NCBI GenBank assembly: GCA_964059195.1
Contig: CAXKWD010000006.1
Span: forward strand, 134,600,039 to 134,664,038
Reading direction: 5' to 3'
Length of the DNA: 64,000 bases
DNA from: Ectobius pallidus
Lineage: Eukaryota; Arthropoda; Insecta; Blattodea; Ectobiidae
Below, in pieces: positions 21,326 through 31,707 of this stretch (position 1 is its first letter; every line of letters starts with the position of its first letter). Below the pieces are notes generated by a model that was not told the DNA's origin, searched no databases, and worked only from the letters and a program-made list of their open reading frames with translations. The translations under genes and the position numbers were made by a program.

Positions 21326-24298
21326 TTATATTAATTTTTTAATTCTGGATTTGAAAATGAAATCCTTGTACATGGCTAATTCAGGGTGAAGTTTCATTAT
21401 TGAGTTGTATAGACGTGGACCAGAGTTCGAGCTGTGTAATAGCCCTGCCGATGTGAAACATTTAGGTTCAATTAAAGTAGGTATTTGATTGCGTCTTGTA
21501 GTGTAATCATGAGGATGCTTTTGATATTTTTTTCGATTTTTATGGTAGAAATTCAATATCGTGTGTTTATATATTTGCTCAATATTTAATACTTTAAATT
21601 CGTTATATATCCGGTTAGTGGGATAATCAATTCTTTTATTCAGGCATATTTTAATTATACGTTTTTGTAATATGATCAGTGGCTCAATAGTAGTTTTTGA
21701 AGTACCTCCCCACCCACATATGCCATATTGGATTACCGATTCAACTATAGCTAGATATACCAGCCTCAAAACAGAGGTAGGCAAATATTGACGTAGGCTT
21801 ACAAATTTATAAATTGTTTTGCGGATCCTTGTACATAAATATGATATATGTTTGTTCCATTTTAAGTATTGGTCTATAATAATTCCCAAATATTTCACCT
21901 CTGTTGATTCTTTAAGATAAGGGCAATTACATGAGGCCGAGTGACTACAAATAGGGTTATGAATTGTTAATTTTAGATAGTTGAGTGCTTCTAACTGACG
22001 CATACCAGAGGCTGTTAAAGAAAAAGGTACTAAAGTTGTTTTATTTACATTTAGGGATAACAAATTAGCGTCTAGCCAGTTTTTTATCATATTCATGCCT
22101 GCATTTGCATGCTTATAAACTTCCTCCCAGGTTAAGCCACTAAAGATCACCACTGTATCATCTGCATAAGAATAGGAAGTTCCATTGTATGCTTGCAAAT
22201 CAATTTTTAACAAATCATTTATGAATATTAAAAATAGAATTGGGCCTAATATTGTTCCTTGAGGAACACCTATTTGAATTTCTCTGTTTTCACTAATTTC
22301 ATCATCGATTTTGGTAACTTGATTTCTTGAATTTAAGTATGAATGGAGTAAGTTATGAGCAATCCCTCTTACTCCTATTGCATGTAATTTAGCCAAAAGT
22401 AATTGATGGTTAACCGTGTCAAAAGCTTTTCTTAAGTCTAAAAATATTCCTAAACACTTATGTCCTGCATCTAATTCGTGTATGATCCTACTAGTAACTT
22501 CGAAGATTGCATTATCTGTTGACAAATTATTTCTGAAACCATACTGTTGTTGACTTAGTATTTCATTTTTATCCAGAAAAGAAACAATTCTGTTTTTTAT
22601 ACATTTTTCTAATAACTTTGAGAAACTCGAGAGCAGAGAGATCGGTCTATAGTTATTTAAATTCCTCCGTTCACCAGATTTATGTAAAGGCACAACTATC
22701 GAATTCTTTAAGATATCCGGAAAAACTCCTTGTGTTAGACATAAATTAAAGACATGTACAGTAGGTTTCAATATATACTTGTAAATCTTTTTTAGTGTAT
22801 TATTTGTTATTTTATCATTACCAGGAGAAACATTATTTTTTAGTGATTTAATTATATTACTAATTTCATCTTCGGAGATCGGTGATAAAAACATAGAGCT
22901 GGCTATTTGTTGGTTATTATCTTTATACAAATTATTGTTGTTAAATGTTGTTTTAGTAATTTTTGATGTAATATTTAGTCCTATATTCGTGAAGTATTTA
23001 TTGAATTCATTTGCTATTTCTTTTTTATTTTCAAGTGTTATTCCCTCTTCGTTTGAAATCTCTGTAATGGCATGGGAATTGTTTACATTTGTGTCCGTAG
23101 CTTCATTTATTGTTTTCCAGAATTTTCGGGGGTTATTTCTACACTGTTGGAATTTATGTTTATAGTGTTGAGCTTTCATTCTTCTTATAATTTCAGTTAG
23201 GGTATTTCTGTATTTTTTGTAATAAATTTTTAAATTTTCGTTATTGGGTTCTCTTTTAATATTTTTGGCTAATTTATCTCTTATCCGGATAGATTTGATA
23301 ATACCCATGGTAATCCAGGGTTTTATTTTGCGTAGTTTACAAGGATAATTATGTACTGTAGTGTCAGAGCATTCATGTAAGTGATTTGATAGAACAGTGT
23401 GTAATTTTACAAAAGATGAATCGGCATTATTACAAGCTAAAACTGCGTTCCAGGTTTCTTTTTCCAGTAGAGAAAATAATTTGGGAAAATTAATTGATTT
23501 AAAAGTTCTTAGGGTATTTACAGAAACATTAACATTATTTATGCCAATTTGGAATAATGATATAACTGCATGATGATCAGTTATAGCACTATTGAGTACT
23601 GCTGGAGCAAAATTCCAGTTGTTTTTTGTTTTATAAAATATGTGATCAAGACAAGTTTTTGAATCAGGTCTTGTAATGGAATTTAGAAATTTTTCAAATC
23701 CATATTCGTGCATGATATTCATATATCTATTGCCAAAAATGTCTAAATGATTTTCCAGGATCTGAATGTTTATGTCTCCAACAATGATTTGGTTACTGAT
23801 TTCTTTTGAATTAGATAAAAATACCTCGAAATTATCTAAAAATTCGTTTTTACAACTGTTTGGTGATCTATATATTGCCGTAATTGAGTAGGGATAATTG
23901 TTATATACGAAATTTAGATGTATCGAATTACACTGAGGGATATCAACATTAACTATTGCAATATCAAGATTAACTCTCCAGTAGATTACTAATCCATCAC
24001 ATTTACTATATCTATTTGTTTTCACATGTTTTTTATACCCTGTTATATCGTATCCTATTTCATTTGACAGCCAGGCTTCTGTCAGTATAATGAAATCGAA
24101 AGGTAGAACAAAAGATTGCAAAATAGCACATAATTCCAAGAAATGTTTGTTTAAGCTGCGAATATTTATATGAAATATTTTAAAGTTGTGTGCTGTATTA
24201 TTAACGAAATTGTTGAGACATTCAGAATCTTCTAAAACTACAGTTACAGGATTGTTATTATTAGCATAGATATCCAATTCATTTATTACATCAGCCAT
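21326..24298 (-). CDS. LINE ORF2: endonuclease and reverse transcriptase
   Basis: The 990-residue polyprotein starts at an ATG 42 nt after ORF1. Residues about 40-248 form an AP-like endonuclease: HINIRSLN (44-50), LTEAW (72-76), IYRSP (142-146), GDIN (174-177), DHI (218-220) and the SAITDHHAV box (237-245). The reverse transcriptase spans about 530-810. It has RPISLLS (551-557), the motif A acidic residue in FLDLRKAFD (D621), motif B GVPQGTILGP (677-686), YADD (711-714) and YLGIIID downstream. The C-terminal ~150 residues resemble the thumb/tail of CR1-like proteins. No RNase H or zinc knuckle is evident. All expected catalytic residues are present and the frame has no stop. The protein would nick target DNA and copy the element RNA in place. 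Dense A/T and Asn/Ile/Lys-rich codon use matches the AT-rich host. Confidence 0.93.
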   Translation of the reverse strand: MADVINELDIYANNNNPVTVVLEDSECLNNFVNNTAHNFKIFHINIRSLNKHFLELCAILQSFVLPFDFIILTEAWLSNEIGYDITGYKKHVKTNRYSKCDGLVIYWRVNLDIAIVNVDIPQCNSIHLNFVYNNYPYSITAIYRSPNSCKNEFLDNFEVFLSNSKEISNQIIVGDINIQILENHLDIFGNRYMNIMHEYGFEKFLNSITRPDSKTCLDHIFYKTKNNWNFAPAVLNSAITDHHAVISLFQIGINNVNVSVNTLRTFKSINFPKLFSLLEKETWNAVLACNNADSSFVKLHTVLSNHLHECSDTTVHNYPCKLRKIKPWITMGIIKSIRIRDKLAKNIKREPNNENLKIYYKKYRNTLTEIIRRMKAQHYKHKFQQCRNNPRKFWKTINEATDTNVNNSHAITEISNEEGITLENKKEIANEFNKYFTNIGLNITSKITKTTFNNNNLYKDNNQQIASSMFLSPISEDEISNIIKSLKNNVSPGNDKITNNTLKKIYKYILKPTVHVFNLCLTQGVFPDILKNSIVVPLHKSGERRNLNNYRPISLLSSFSKLLEKCIKNRIVSFLDKNEILSQQQYGFRNNLSTDNAIFEVTSRIIHELDAGHKCLGIFLDLRKAFDTVNHQLLLAKLHAIGVRGIAHNLLHSYLNSRNQVTKIDDEISENREIQIGVPQGTILGPILFLIFINDLLKIDLQAYNGTSYSYADDTVVIFSGLTWEEVYKHANAGMNMIKNWLDANLLSLNVNKTTLVPFSLTASGMRQLEALNYLKLTIHNPICSHSASCNCPYLKESTEVKYLGIIIDQYLKWNKHISYLCTRIRKTIYKFVSLRQYLPTSVLRLVYLAIVESVIQYGICGWGGTSKTTIEPLIILQKRIIKICLNKRIDYPTNRIYNEFKVLNIEQIYKHTILNFYHKNRKKYQKHPHDYTTRRNQIPTLIEPKCFTSAGLLHSSNSGPRLYNSIMKLHPELAMYKDFIFKSRIKKLI

Positions 24299-24340
24299 TG
24301 TTGCGAGACACTAGCATTACGATACCCAAAAGAAATCACT

Positions 24341-25102
24341 TTATAACGATACCATGTCCGTGAAACAAGTTATCTTGTAGGCAGGGGAGTTGTCATCTTT
24401 GCGCACAAATATCTTGCAATCTCTAGTCCATACATAACGGTATCCTTTTTGTGTTGCCGCCTCCCTTGTTTTGTTGAGAAGGTCACGAGTAGCTATTGTT
24501 AAGTGGTCGCTAGCAGTCATCCTTCCTGCCGGAAGAAGAGGATTTATTTTCTGTAGTGGAATTCCTGGGCCCTCAGGGTATTTTTTCGATTCTGACCTAA
24601 ATTTCTGGAGCCATGTGTCCCTACTACTTCTCTTTGTGAATTTTACAACAATAGGTTTCATCCTTCCTGCTTTTGCTGGAAGCCTGTGTGCGATGCTTAT
24701 ATCAGCTGCAAGCTCACGTACACCAATGCACTCGGCAATGCTTACTATAGTCTGGTTTATAGATTCTTCTGAAGATTCTGGTATCCCATGAATTATCACG
24801 TTGTCACGCCGTGTGTATTGTTGCAAATCGTTTATTTGATTCCTCAGCTGATCGTTCTCTTGTGTTAGCACACGCACTTCTGACTGAGTAGCTTTCAGAT
24901 TCTCTTTTGTTTTTGTAAGTTCTTCATAGAATGTATCGAATTTGTTAGAGATATATTGCACAGAAGTTTGAAGTGTAGTAATCTCAGACTGGATAGATGA
25001 TTTGAATTCTTCAAACATATGTTTTAGCTCGGAGATAATTTTATCGTCACTCGACTCATTACCACTTTCACTTTCCATATTTTGCTTGTTTCTTCTTCCC
25101 AT
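24341..25102 (-). CDS. LINE ORF1: RNA-binding coiled-coil protein
   Basis: The protein is 253 residues from ATG to stop. Residues 22-95 have heptad-like spacing typical of a coiled coil that would multimerise. YTRRDNVIIHGIPE (96-109) begins an RRM-like fold that runs to about 160, including 'KPIVVKFTKRSSRDTWLQKF'. A C-terminal domain (about 195-250, LLNKTREAATQKGYRYVW... CKIFVRKDD) resembles that of L1-type ORF1 proteins. The expected role is binding element RNA and chaperoning nucleic acids during target-primed reverse transcription. The acidic N-terminus (ESESGNESSDD) is unstructured. The ORF lies upstream of ORF2 with a short gap, so ORF2 translation probably needs reinitiation or an internal entry. 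Confidence 0.88.
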   Translation of the reverse strand: MGRRNKQNMESESGNESSDDKIISELKHMFEEFKSSIQSEITTLQTSVQYISNKFDTFYEELTKTKENLKATQSEVRVLTQENDQLRNQINDLQQYTRRDNVIIHGIPESSEESINQTIVSIAECIGVRELAADISIAHRLPAKAGRMKPIVVKFTKRSSRDTWLQKFRSESKKYPEGPGIPLQKINPLLPAGRMTASDHLTIATRDLLNKTREAATQKGYRYVWTRDCKIFVRKDDNSPAYKITCFTDMVSL

Positions 25103-25190
25103 TTCGATTTACACGTTTACGCCGGAGCCACTGTTCAGCACGTCTGCACTCTGCGGCGGTCTGACTGGAACTTGATGAATGATGATGAAT

Positions 25191-27540
25191 GATGAATGTA
25201 TGATGAATTTGCATGAAGGTATCAGTTTTTCAAGTACAAGGATCCTGCTTTTTTTAATCTGGAATTCTGGTTATCCTAATTCAAGAAACTTTCAGTTATA
25301 CTCATAAAGCTGTGTGAACCTCATTCCAGACTTCCGTATAAATCCCCTAAGGTTTTTTTAAAACAATTATGAGGAACACCTTTTGATTTTTATTAGAAAA
25401 TGTTAAGTGTTACTATGTGCCTAGCTTTATAGTAGCCTAATAAGCGTAAGAAACTTATATTATTCAAAGTGGAAGTAGGCAACAGTGATATGTAGGGCTC
25501 GGAAGTTTATATAAACTTTGCATATTTTTATTAACATACTCTATTACATGTTAATGTTAAAATGTGTACAAGAGATGAAAGAAATAATAGAAAATTGATG
25601 GCTTCATTTTGTTTGAATATTGTTGCATATTTTTTGTAGTTCTGCGATAATGCATCATGTTTGTTTGATATTAAAATATTTGCTGTGTCTGCTTAAAGTG
25701 ACCGTTGTAGGTGGACTTCGCGGATTGTAAACGCAGGGAACCTCACGCCGTACCGATTTCCAGAGAGCTAGCAGAGCATGCTTACCTGGAAGAGTTTTAT
25801 AGGTTGCACCGTCAATTAATTTGGAGTGAAAAAAAAGACTAGCTCCACAGTAGAAGGCTAAAAAGTTAAATTGACGTTTTGACAGCCCTCGGAGAGGAAT
25901 CAATCACGTGTTACTACAGAAAATCGACACTGTTCAGTTCTCAGAACAAAGCCATACAATCTGTCAATTCAGTCTAATGCATACAACCAATAAGGCGCTA
26001 AGGAACTCAGATTATGTTGGCTGTAATTTAAATATTTGTCATTATTTTCTGTGAAAGAAGAAAAAAATATATCGCTAAGAGATGCTGACGGTTTTCCATG
26101 CTGGTTTCATGTTCCATGTTTTAGCTATTTGAAGCTGGGTCTCCATTAGTTATCTTTAAGATGTTTTAGTTTACATATGTTACATTTGTTAAATGTTTTC
26201 CATCTACTTATCGAATCATACGTGTAAAATGGTTTACCACTAACAATCCATTCCAATGCTAAATTTAACATAATGTTTTTGAGTTATTTTAAGTTATTTG
26301 TCAGCAATCCAATATGTATCCCGAAGTAGAAGCAGCAGTAGGCATTGTTTTTTATGTGATTGCTTTGATAAGGAAGCAAAGAAGTATATGAGTGTAGCAG
26401 TACTTTACTCGAAGGTGAAATACCAGAAGACATTCTAAAGTGATGCTTAAAGACAGGCTTGGTTTTTACGACGTTTTTCAAATTTCTGAAACATTTTAAT
26501 GAAATACTTCAAAAAGTTCTATCAACTATCAAAGACTCACAACTGAGTTGTTAAAATGGTTTTTAATTCCATTACCTTAAATGGGGTAATTTATTTTGAC
26601 TATTGCGTGACGAAATCCAAACGAAAAAAAATCTGATGTGAAAGTCACATAACTTCCTCTGCCCAAATAAAAGTTAGCAGTATTCACATATCCTTGTATA
26701 GAATCGCAAGACACAATTTTACGCTAATTATGCTGTAAATACCTTATAAATAAAATCATAAGCTTGCTTTCCTCTATGTTGAAAATATAAATTCCTGTAC
26801 CAAATCAGGAATCTCACAATGATACATTTGACTGACATGTTTTCAATTTTATATGGAAAACAATTTTACATCTTAAAATATTACAATAAAGGGTTGTTAT
26901 GAACTAAGGGCAAGTAGATCAATACAATCTACCTGCAAAATATCATACTTCCAGTGAAATTATAATACACCAAATACTATTTTTTAATCATATAGGCCTA
27001 ACTGTTCGGCTTCTTCGCTATCTAAGTACACAATTCTGGACCTGCCTCCCAAACAATGCTGTATATTTTAAAAGTCTGTTCTGGGGATTTCCCATTTTTG
27101 GTAATACACTACTTTTCGGAACCACCAGAAGTACAGTCCAGTTGTGATAAATGTAACCGTTCAAGCTTAGTGGGAGGAGGGGACAACTCTAAGACGCTGA
27201 AATACTACTGGCACTGAACCTGTTTACCGTGCCTCCCTCTTTTTCGCGACATACGGCAGACCCCTAAGAAACTGCTATAGCAGTTAGAACTGCACTGTGC
27301 CTGACATCACGACCCAAATTACCACATGAACGTATAGCACGATCTGTAAACACAGGAAATAAAAGAAAACTACTGACAAATTGAATCGTATTACCAAGGA
27401 AAGCGTACAAGCAAGATCCATATGTTATATAAAATAATTATTTCTAAATTTAAAAAATGTGAAATTCTGCACTCACATAACTTTCTGCCCTGGCCATGGA
27501 CAATATCATATTTTCACTCAGCGTCACGGGCAGGAAGTAA
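25191..27540. other. Non-coding AT-rich stretch with weak repeat H
   Basis: No gene could be supported. A segment near 26600-26690 ('CACATAACTTCCTCTGCCC' then AAATAAAAG) recurs at about 31925-31975, marking a dispersed repeat. Frames at 25655-25903 and 26284-26481 have no domain. Confidence 0.45.
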
Positions 27541-27548
27541 GTGATGAA
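27541..27548. repeat. 8-bp target duplication, left (hAT-C)
   Basis: GTGATGAA, identical to 28033-28040. It fits the hAT preference nTnnnnAn. Confidence 0.92.
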
Positions 27549-28032
27549 CAGGCTTTAAAACTTAGTGCCCGAACCCACAGAGGGAGTTGATTCCGGTTAC
27601 CAACGACCTGAGTATAGGGGGTGGAGGGTGATTGCGTAGGCTGATAAGACAGTCATTGATAGTAGTACCGAGAAGTGAATGCGCTCGTTGTACGGTGCCT
27701 CTCAAATTGGTCAACAGTGTACCTTGTCATTGTGCGTGTTTAAATTTATAATACGTGTTCGGCATGCCGAAAGTAAAGTGTTCTAAAACGCAAACATATA
27801 TTGAAACATTTGGGAGGGACTATTATACACAAACAGGAGAAAGTATCGTTTTGCATGCTTGTAATGTGAGTTTAGATAATGAGAAGTTATTTTGTGGTCT
27901 TCCTATATCTGTATTCCGGTTTGTTTACTATCACGTGAACTAGCATATGGTAGCTAGGGCATACGCCGAGCAAAGTCTGTACAGTACGGTTGCTGTTAAC
28001 ATATTCGATCGGGCACTAAGTTTTAAAGCCTG
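27549..28032 (+). mobile_element. Internally deleted hAT element (hAT-C)
   Basis: Terminal inverted repeats of 24 bp begin CAGGCTTTAAAACTTAG on the left, with the same on the reverse complement of the right end. An exact 8-bp duplication flanks it. Length is 484 bp against 2.5 kb or more for autonomous hATs. Its interior keeps the start of a transposase-like gene (27764-27943). Confidence 0.92.
27764..27943 (+). pseudogene. 5' fragment of a hAT transposase / CGGBP1-like zinc-finger gene
   Basis: The true ATG is at 27764; an upstream in-frame GTG at 27755 is not needed. The peptide starts MPKVKCSKTQTYIETFGRDY and continues YTQTGESIVLHACNVSLDNEK. It resembles the N-terminus of insect hAT-related proteins and CGG-repeat-binding-protein-like BED fingers, in which a Lys-rich start leads into a Cys pair and a later His pair. 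Here the second metal-binding half is lost and the frame ends after about 59 residues. It is a deletion relic inside hAT-C, useful mainly for placing the element in a family. The family assignment is from memory of typical sequences. Confidence 0.6.
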
Positions 28033-28040
28033 GTGATGAA
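28033..28040. repeat. 8-bp target duplication, right (hAT-C)
   Basis: GTGATGAA, identical to 27541-27548. Confidence 0.92.
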
Positions 28041-29237
28041 TAGTGAGTATGCTACGTCATAAGTGGTATATGATAATTATACCGCCTACACCCTATTCGT
28101 CGCTGTTGGCTTGACTCTTTATTATTTTCTGTGCACATTTCTATTTCAACAACCCAACAAAGTGCCAAATCATTATTTCTGGGATGAGGGATTGAATATT
28201 TACTGTTTACCTAATATTAACCATTTCATCTTTTTTGAATTGCACATACAGTTTGCTATATACAAAACATTTCTCTAATTGCAGACATTATCGAAGCCAT
28301 CGGGGAGTGACCAGCTTGATGTCGAGTTCTACTATTTCTGTGTTTATCGGTGTATAATAGTGACATGTGTACAAACTTTCCTATATCAAGAAACAAGAAG
28401 ACTAGAAGATAGTGTCTGTGATTTTATTTAGTGTTTGTGAAATCAAGAAAAAAACTTTTCTATATCAAGAACAAGCTGAGGAAGACAACACTAAGATTCA
28501 GATCTTCACTTTATAATTCTATGCTTCGGCATGGAATTTTGAGGTGTAGTCTGTATGTGCTCCATTCCTAATACTGCTGGACACCTCAAGGTATTAACGA
28601 AAGTAGTACTTAGAAAGGAGCATTGATAGGGGCCTCTTTTTAGAGGTGAAGAGCGGTCTTGGTGCAAACCGAGGCCACTGAACACCAGAAGACCAGCAAT
28701 TCTCTCATCGAAAAAAGGTAAAAAAATCTATATAATACTAAGCATAATTTTAATATGATCTAATGAAAGCTATTTTCATTCTAAATACGAAATATGTATG
28801 TTTTCTAAGCCATATTGTAGTTTCCAGTTATCCCAGAGAGAGCGCTACAGAATAGCCTATAATTTCATCCGTTTTGTTTGCATAACGGCAAATAGAATAG
28901 GCGTAATTTTAATACAGTTTTTACTGTGAGCCGTAGCACATCAGCACACGATCACCGGACGACCCTAAATTCCGATACTCTTTGCCCATATTCAAATTAT
29001 TGTAAGGAGATTAACGTTCTGCAGACGATTTGAAAGTAATATAACTCGTAATTCGAAATTATCAAATTTTTACGATCCTTCAATTAGGATCAAACGTCAT
29101 ACAGAGCATTAAATTATGGTATGCGTATGATCTTTATCGTAAATTTAAGAATCCTGTTATACATTGCATTTCGACAAGTTAACATTTATCAGCCAATCAA
29201 CATACTATAATCTTTACGAGCTTTGAAAGTTTGAATT

Positions 29238-29264
29238 TCATCATCATCATCATCATCATCATCA
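29238..29264 (+). repeat. (TCA)9 microsatellite
   Basis: Nine uninterrupted TCA units. Confidence 0.95.
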
Positions 29265-29319
29265 ACTGCAATGATTCAACCTGTTAGCTAATTATGCTGT
29301 ATTCGTTGTCTGAATTTAT

Positions 29320-29550
29320 GGAGTAATATAAGAAATCATCAAGCGAAATCATCAGTGGGATCTTAAATTTGAAATTACTAGGGAAAATTTCCATATAATA
29401 GCTGGTTTATAGGAAGGATAACTATATCACAAGAATAATAATTCTCGTATTTTACATATAGCGATACTGGATAAATAATATACTTATACTTTGATACAGT
29501 TTTGAAGTGACGAATTAATACATCAGTAGCAATGCAAAGTTAAATAATAT
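29320..29550 (+). repeat. Dispersed repeat G, partial copy
   Basis: Shares 'GAAATCATCAGTGGG', 'TATTTTACATA' and 'TTTTGAAGTGACGAATT' in the same order with 49800-50010. Confidence 0.65.
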
Positions 29551-31180
29551 CGATTACAACAATAACTGTATGCACTCTTCATCGAAATTCAGGAAAGAAC
29601 ACAATACTTCCCTTGCTTACAATAGGCTTATCTGCGGTGCGTGTAGAAAAATTATAATAAATTGTGTAATTATGCAATCCTAATGAATTTTAATTATTAA
29701 AATAGAATAATTAACTCCCTTTTGGTAAATCAGGAAGATTATTTTAGAAAAAGAAAACTTATTTCTCTTGTCAAAACTCGTGTGTCGACTATTTTGGTTT
29801 TTAACACTGAATAATTATGCATATTTGTTTTTAACAGTTCCCTCCGGAAACCCTGATATTTGTGTTTTGAAGTTACTTTGTGTCACTATTTAACACCAAT
29901 ACGAACCTTTGGTATACTATATAATAAAAATTAAAGCAATAATAATATTAATAAAATCAATCTTATATTAATAAAAGGAAGTGTCTGTCCTCCGTCTGTC
30001 TGTCTTCCGTCTGTCTTCCGTCTGTCTGTCCGCGATGCCCAGCGAAATCTACTCAACGCAGAGATCTGAAATTTTATACATGGGCGGACTAAAGGGTCGG
30101 AATGTGCACCTCGAAGCCGGAATTTTAATTTTCGCTTTAGTTCGTGAGTTATGAGTGAAAAACGGGCAGAAAACGTGTATTTTTTGCGATTTCGAAGCAA
30201 CAGTTTCAGTAATATATTTCAATGTTAAATCAATTACAGCTGGCTTTGGCTATTTTTGTCATCATACCTCATAGCCTACCTTGGAAATAAAAGCATCGCG
30301 ATCGCTTGATTTTGTAAGTCCATCGTGGACGATTCATTTGTTTAGAGTGTCAAGGCCCGCAGATATATGAAATTTTCAACCTACACGTAAGAAGGATATC
30401 AACATAGGCTTAATTATGGTCAAGCATTGTTCGATTTGAACGAAACTCACTATACAGGGGTTTTCTGAGCCAAGGAACTGGAACCTGAGGTCGCTTTTTC
30501 TACCACGGGACGCTACCTAATCGTGGAATACACTCCACGTGATTTAGGTGTTAATAAATATAATGATTTAACTATTATGCTCTTAATTTTTAAAATTATT
30601 ATCGAGGGGGAAGCCGCGGGCACATGCTATCTTATAATAATAAAAGGACGTGTTTGTCTGTCTGTCCGCGATGCCCAACGAAATCTACTGAACGCAGAGA
30701 TCTGAAATTTTAAACATAGATGGACTGAAAGGTGGGCGAATGCACCTCGAAGCCGGATTTTTAATTTTAGCTTTCGTTCGCGAGTTATGAGTGAAAAACT
30801 GGCAGAAAACGTGATTTTAGCGCTGTCGAAGCATCAGATTTCAGTAATACATTTCAATGTCAAATCAATTGCATTTGGCTTTGGCTATTTTTGTCATACC
30901 GTGGAAATAAAAGCATCGCGATCGCTTGAATGTTGTAAGCCCACGCTGGTGCATTTGTTTAGAATGTCAAGGCCCGTAGACATACGAAATCTTCAACCTA
31001 CACGGAAGAGGGATAATCAACATAGACCTAAATATGATTAAACATTGTTCGATTAGGACGAAACTCACTATACAGGGATTTTCTGGGTCAAGGAACTCGA
31101 ATCTGAGATCGCTTTTGCCAGGCGACGCTATCTAATCGTGGTAAGTAGTCCACGTGGTTTAGGTGTTAATAAATATAATG

Positions 31181-31423
31181 TTCAAAATAAAAGACAGTCC
31201 TTCCTGCGTGTGTGGAGCCGAAGTGCAAACAGTAGACCACGTTCTTTTTGAATGCTCAAAATTAGAAACAGAGAGGTTAAAATTTAAAAGGGATATGCTA
31301 AGCAAAACAGGTAAATGGACTTTTACAAAAACTAAACTAATGATAGAACATACGAAAAGCTTCATGGACTTCTTAAATGCCATAAACTTAGAGACAATAC
31401 AAGGAAACACAGAAGTCAATTAG
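31181..31423 (+). pseudogene. LINE ORF2 C-terminal zinc-knuckle fragment
   Basis: The frame reads SPSCVCGAEVQTVDHVLFEC, the CxCG-x8-H-x4-C zinc knuckle found at the C-terminus of R1/Jockey/I-type LINE ORF2 proteins. A Lys-rich tail of about 50 residues to the stop at 31421-31423 follows. Upstream codons to the in-frame ATG belong to the host Helitron, not to the LINE. Only about 80 residues remain of a protein normally near 1000, because of 5' truncation. Confidence 0.82.
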
Positions 31424-31592
31424 TTGTCACATAATAGTAAAACTAAACCACCTAGATTATAAAAATTAGTCAAAAAGCCATAGTATGAAAGTGAACAAGA
31501 AAATAATAATAGTTAGATTATAGAAAAGACTTATAATAGAGGGAAAGGCATGTAGTATTACATCATTGTAATGGGACGTGCCGTCTGTATAT

Positions 31593-31627
<35 letters not shown>
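31181..31627 (+). mobile_element. 5'-truncated LINE 3' end nested in the Helitron
   Basis: It begins abruptly inside an ORF2 C-terminus and ends in about 29 A residues. ATATAATG precedes it (31173-31180) and follows it (31628-31635), a short target duplication. Helitron sequence resumes on both sides and matches the uninterrupted form apart from the duplication. The poly(A) tail and C-terminal zinc knuckle place it in a different LINE group from the intact one at 21015-25190. Confidence 0.85.
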
Positions 31628-31630
<3 letters not shown>

Positions 31631-31707
31631 TAATGTTTTAACTATTATGCTCTTAATTTTTTATTTTTGAAATAATTATCGCGGGCGAAGCCGCGGGCAC
31701 ATGCTAG

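Larger units (their letters stand above)
21015..25190 (-). mobile_element. Non-LTR retrotransposon (CR1/L2-like LINE), both ORFs open
   Basis: On the minus strand the order is a short 5' UTR (boundary near 25190, approximate), ORF1 (25102-24341), a 42-nt gap, ORF2 (24298-21326) and a 3' UTR with a stem-loop (21116-21086). The 3' end is made of 9-bp repeats and not poly(A). This layout, with a coiled-coil/RRM ORF1, an apurinic-type endonuclease and a reverse transcriptase without RNase H, fits the CR1/L2/Daphne group of the Jockey superfamily. Open ORFs imply a young and possibly active copy. No target duplication could be fixed by eye. Confidence 0.85.
28041..29960. other. Non-coding with several dispersed repeat pieces
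   Basis: 28628-28675 is a diverged copy of the module at 2722-2765. 29238-29264 is (TCA)9. 29320-29550 matches 49800-50010 (repeat G). No gene could be supported. Confidence 0.5.
29961..31707 (+). mobile_element. Non-autonomous Helitron dimer (copy 2), interrupted
   Basis: It starts A|TCTTATATTAATAAAAGG and ends with the GC hairpin plus CATGCTAG|T. The monomer junction lies near 30629 (CATGCTA then TCTTATAATAATAAAAGG). The dimer structure and most bases match copy 1 at 19576-20854. A LINE fragment is inserted at 31181-31627. Without that insert it is about 1.3 kb, like copy 1. Confidence 0.82.

Noticed and set aside
22935..23165. 76-codon plus-strand frame
   Set aside because: Antisense shadow of LINE ORF2.
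24471..24791. 106-codon plus-strand frame
   Set aside because: Antisense shadow of LINE ORF1.
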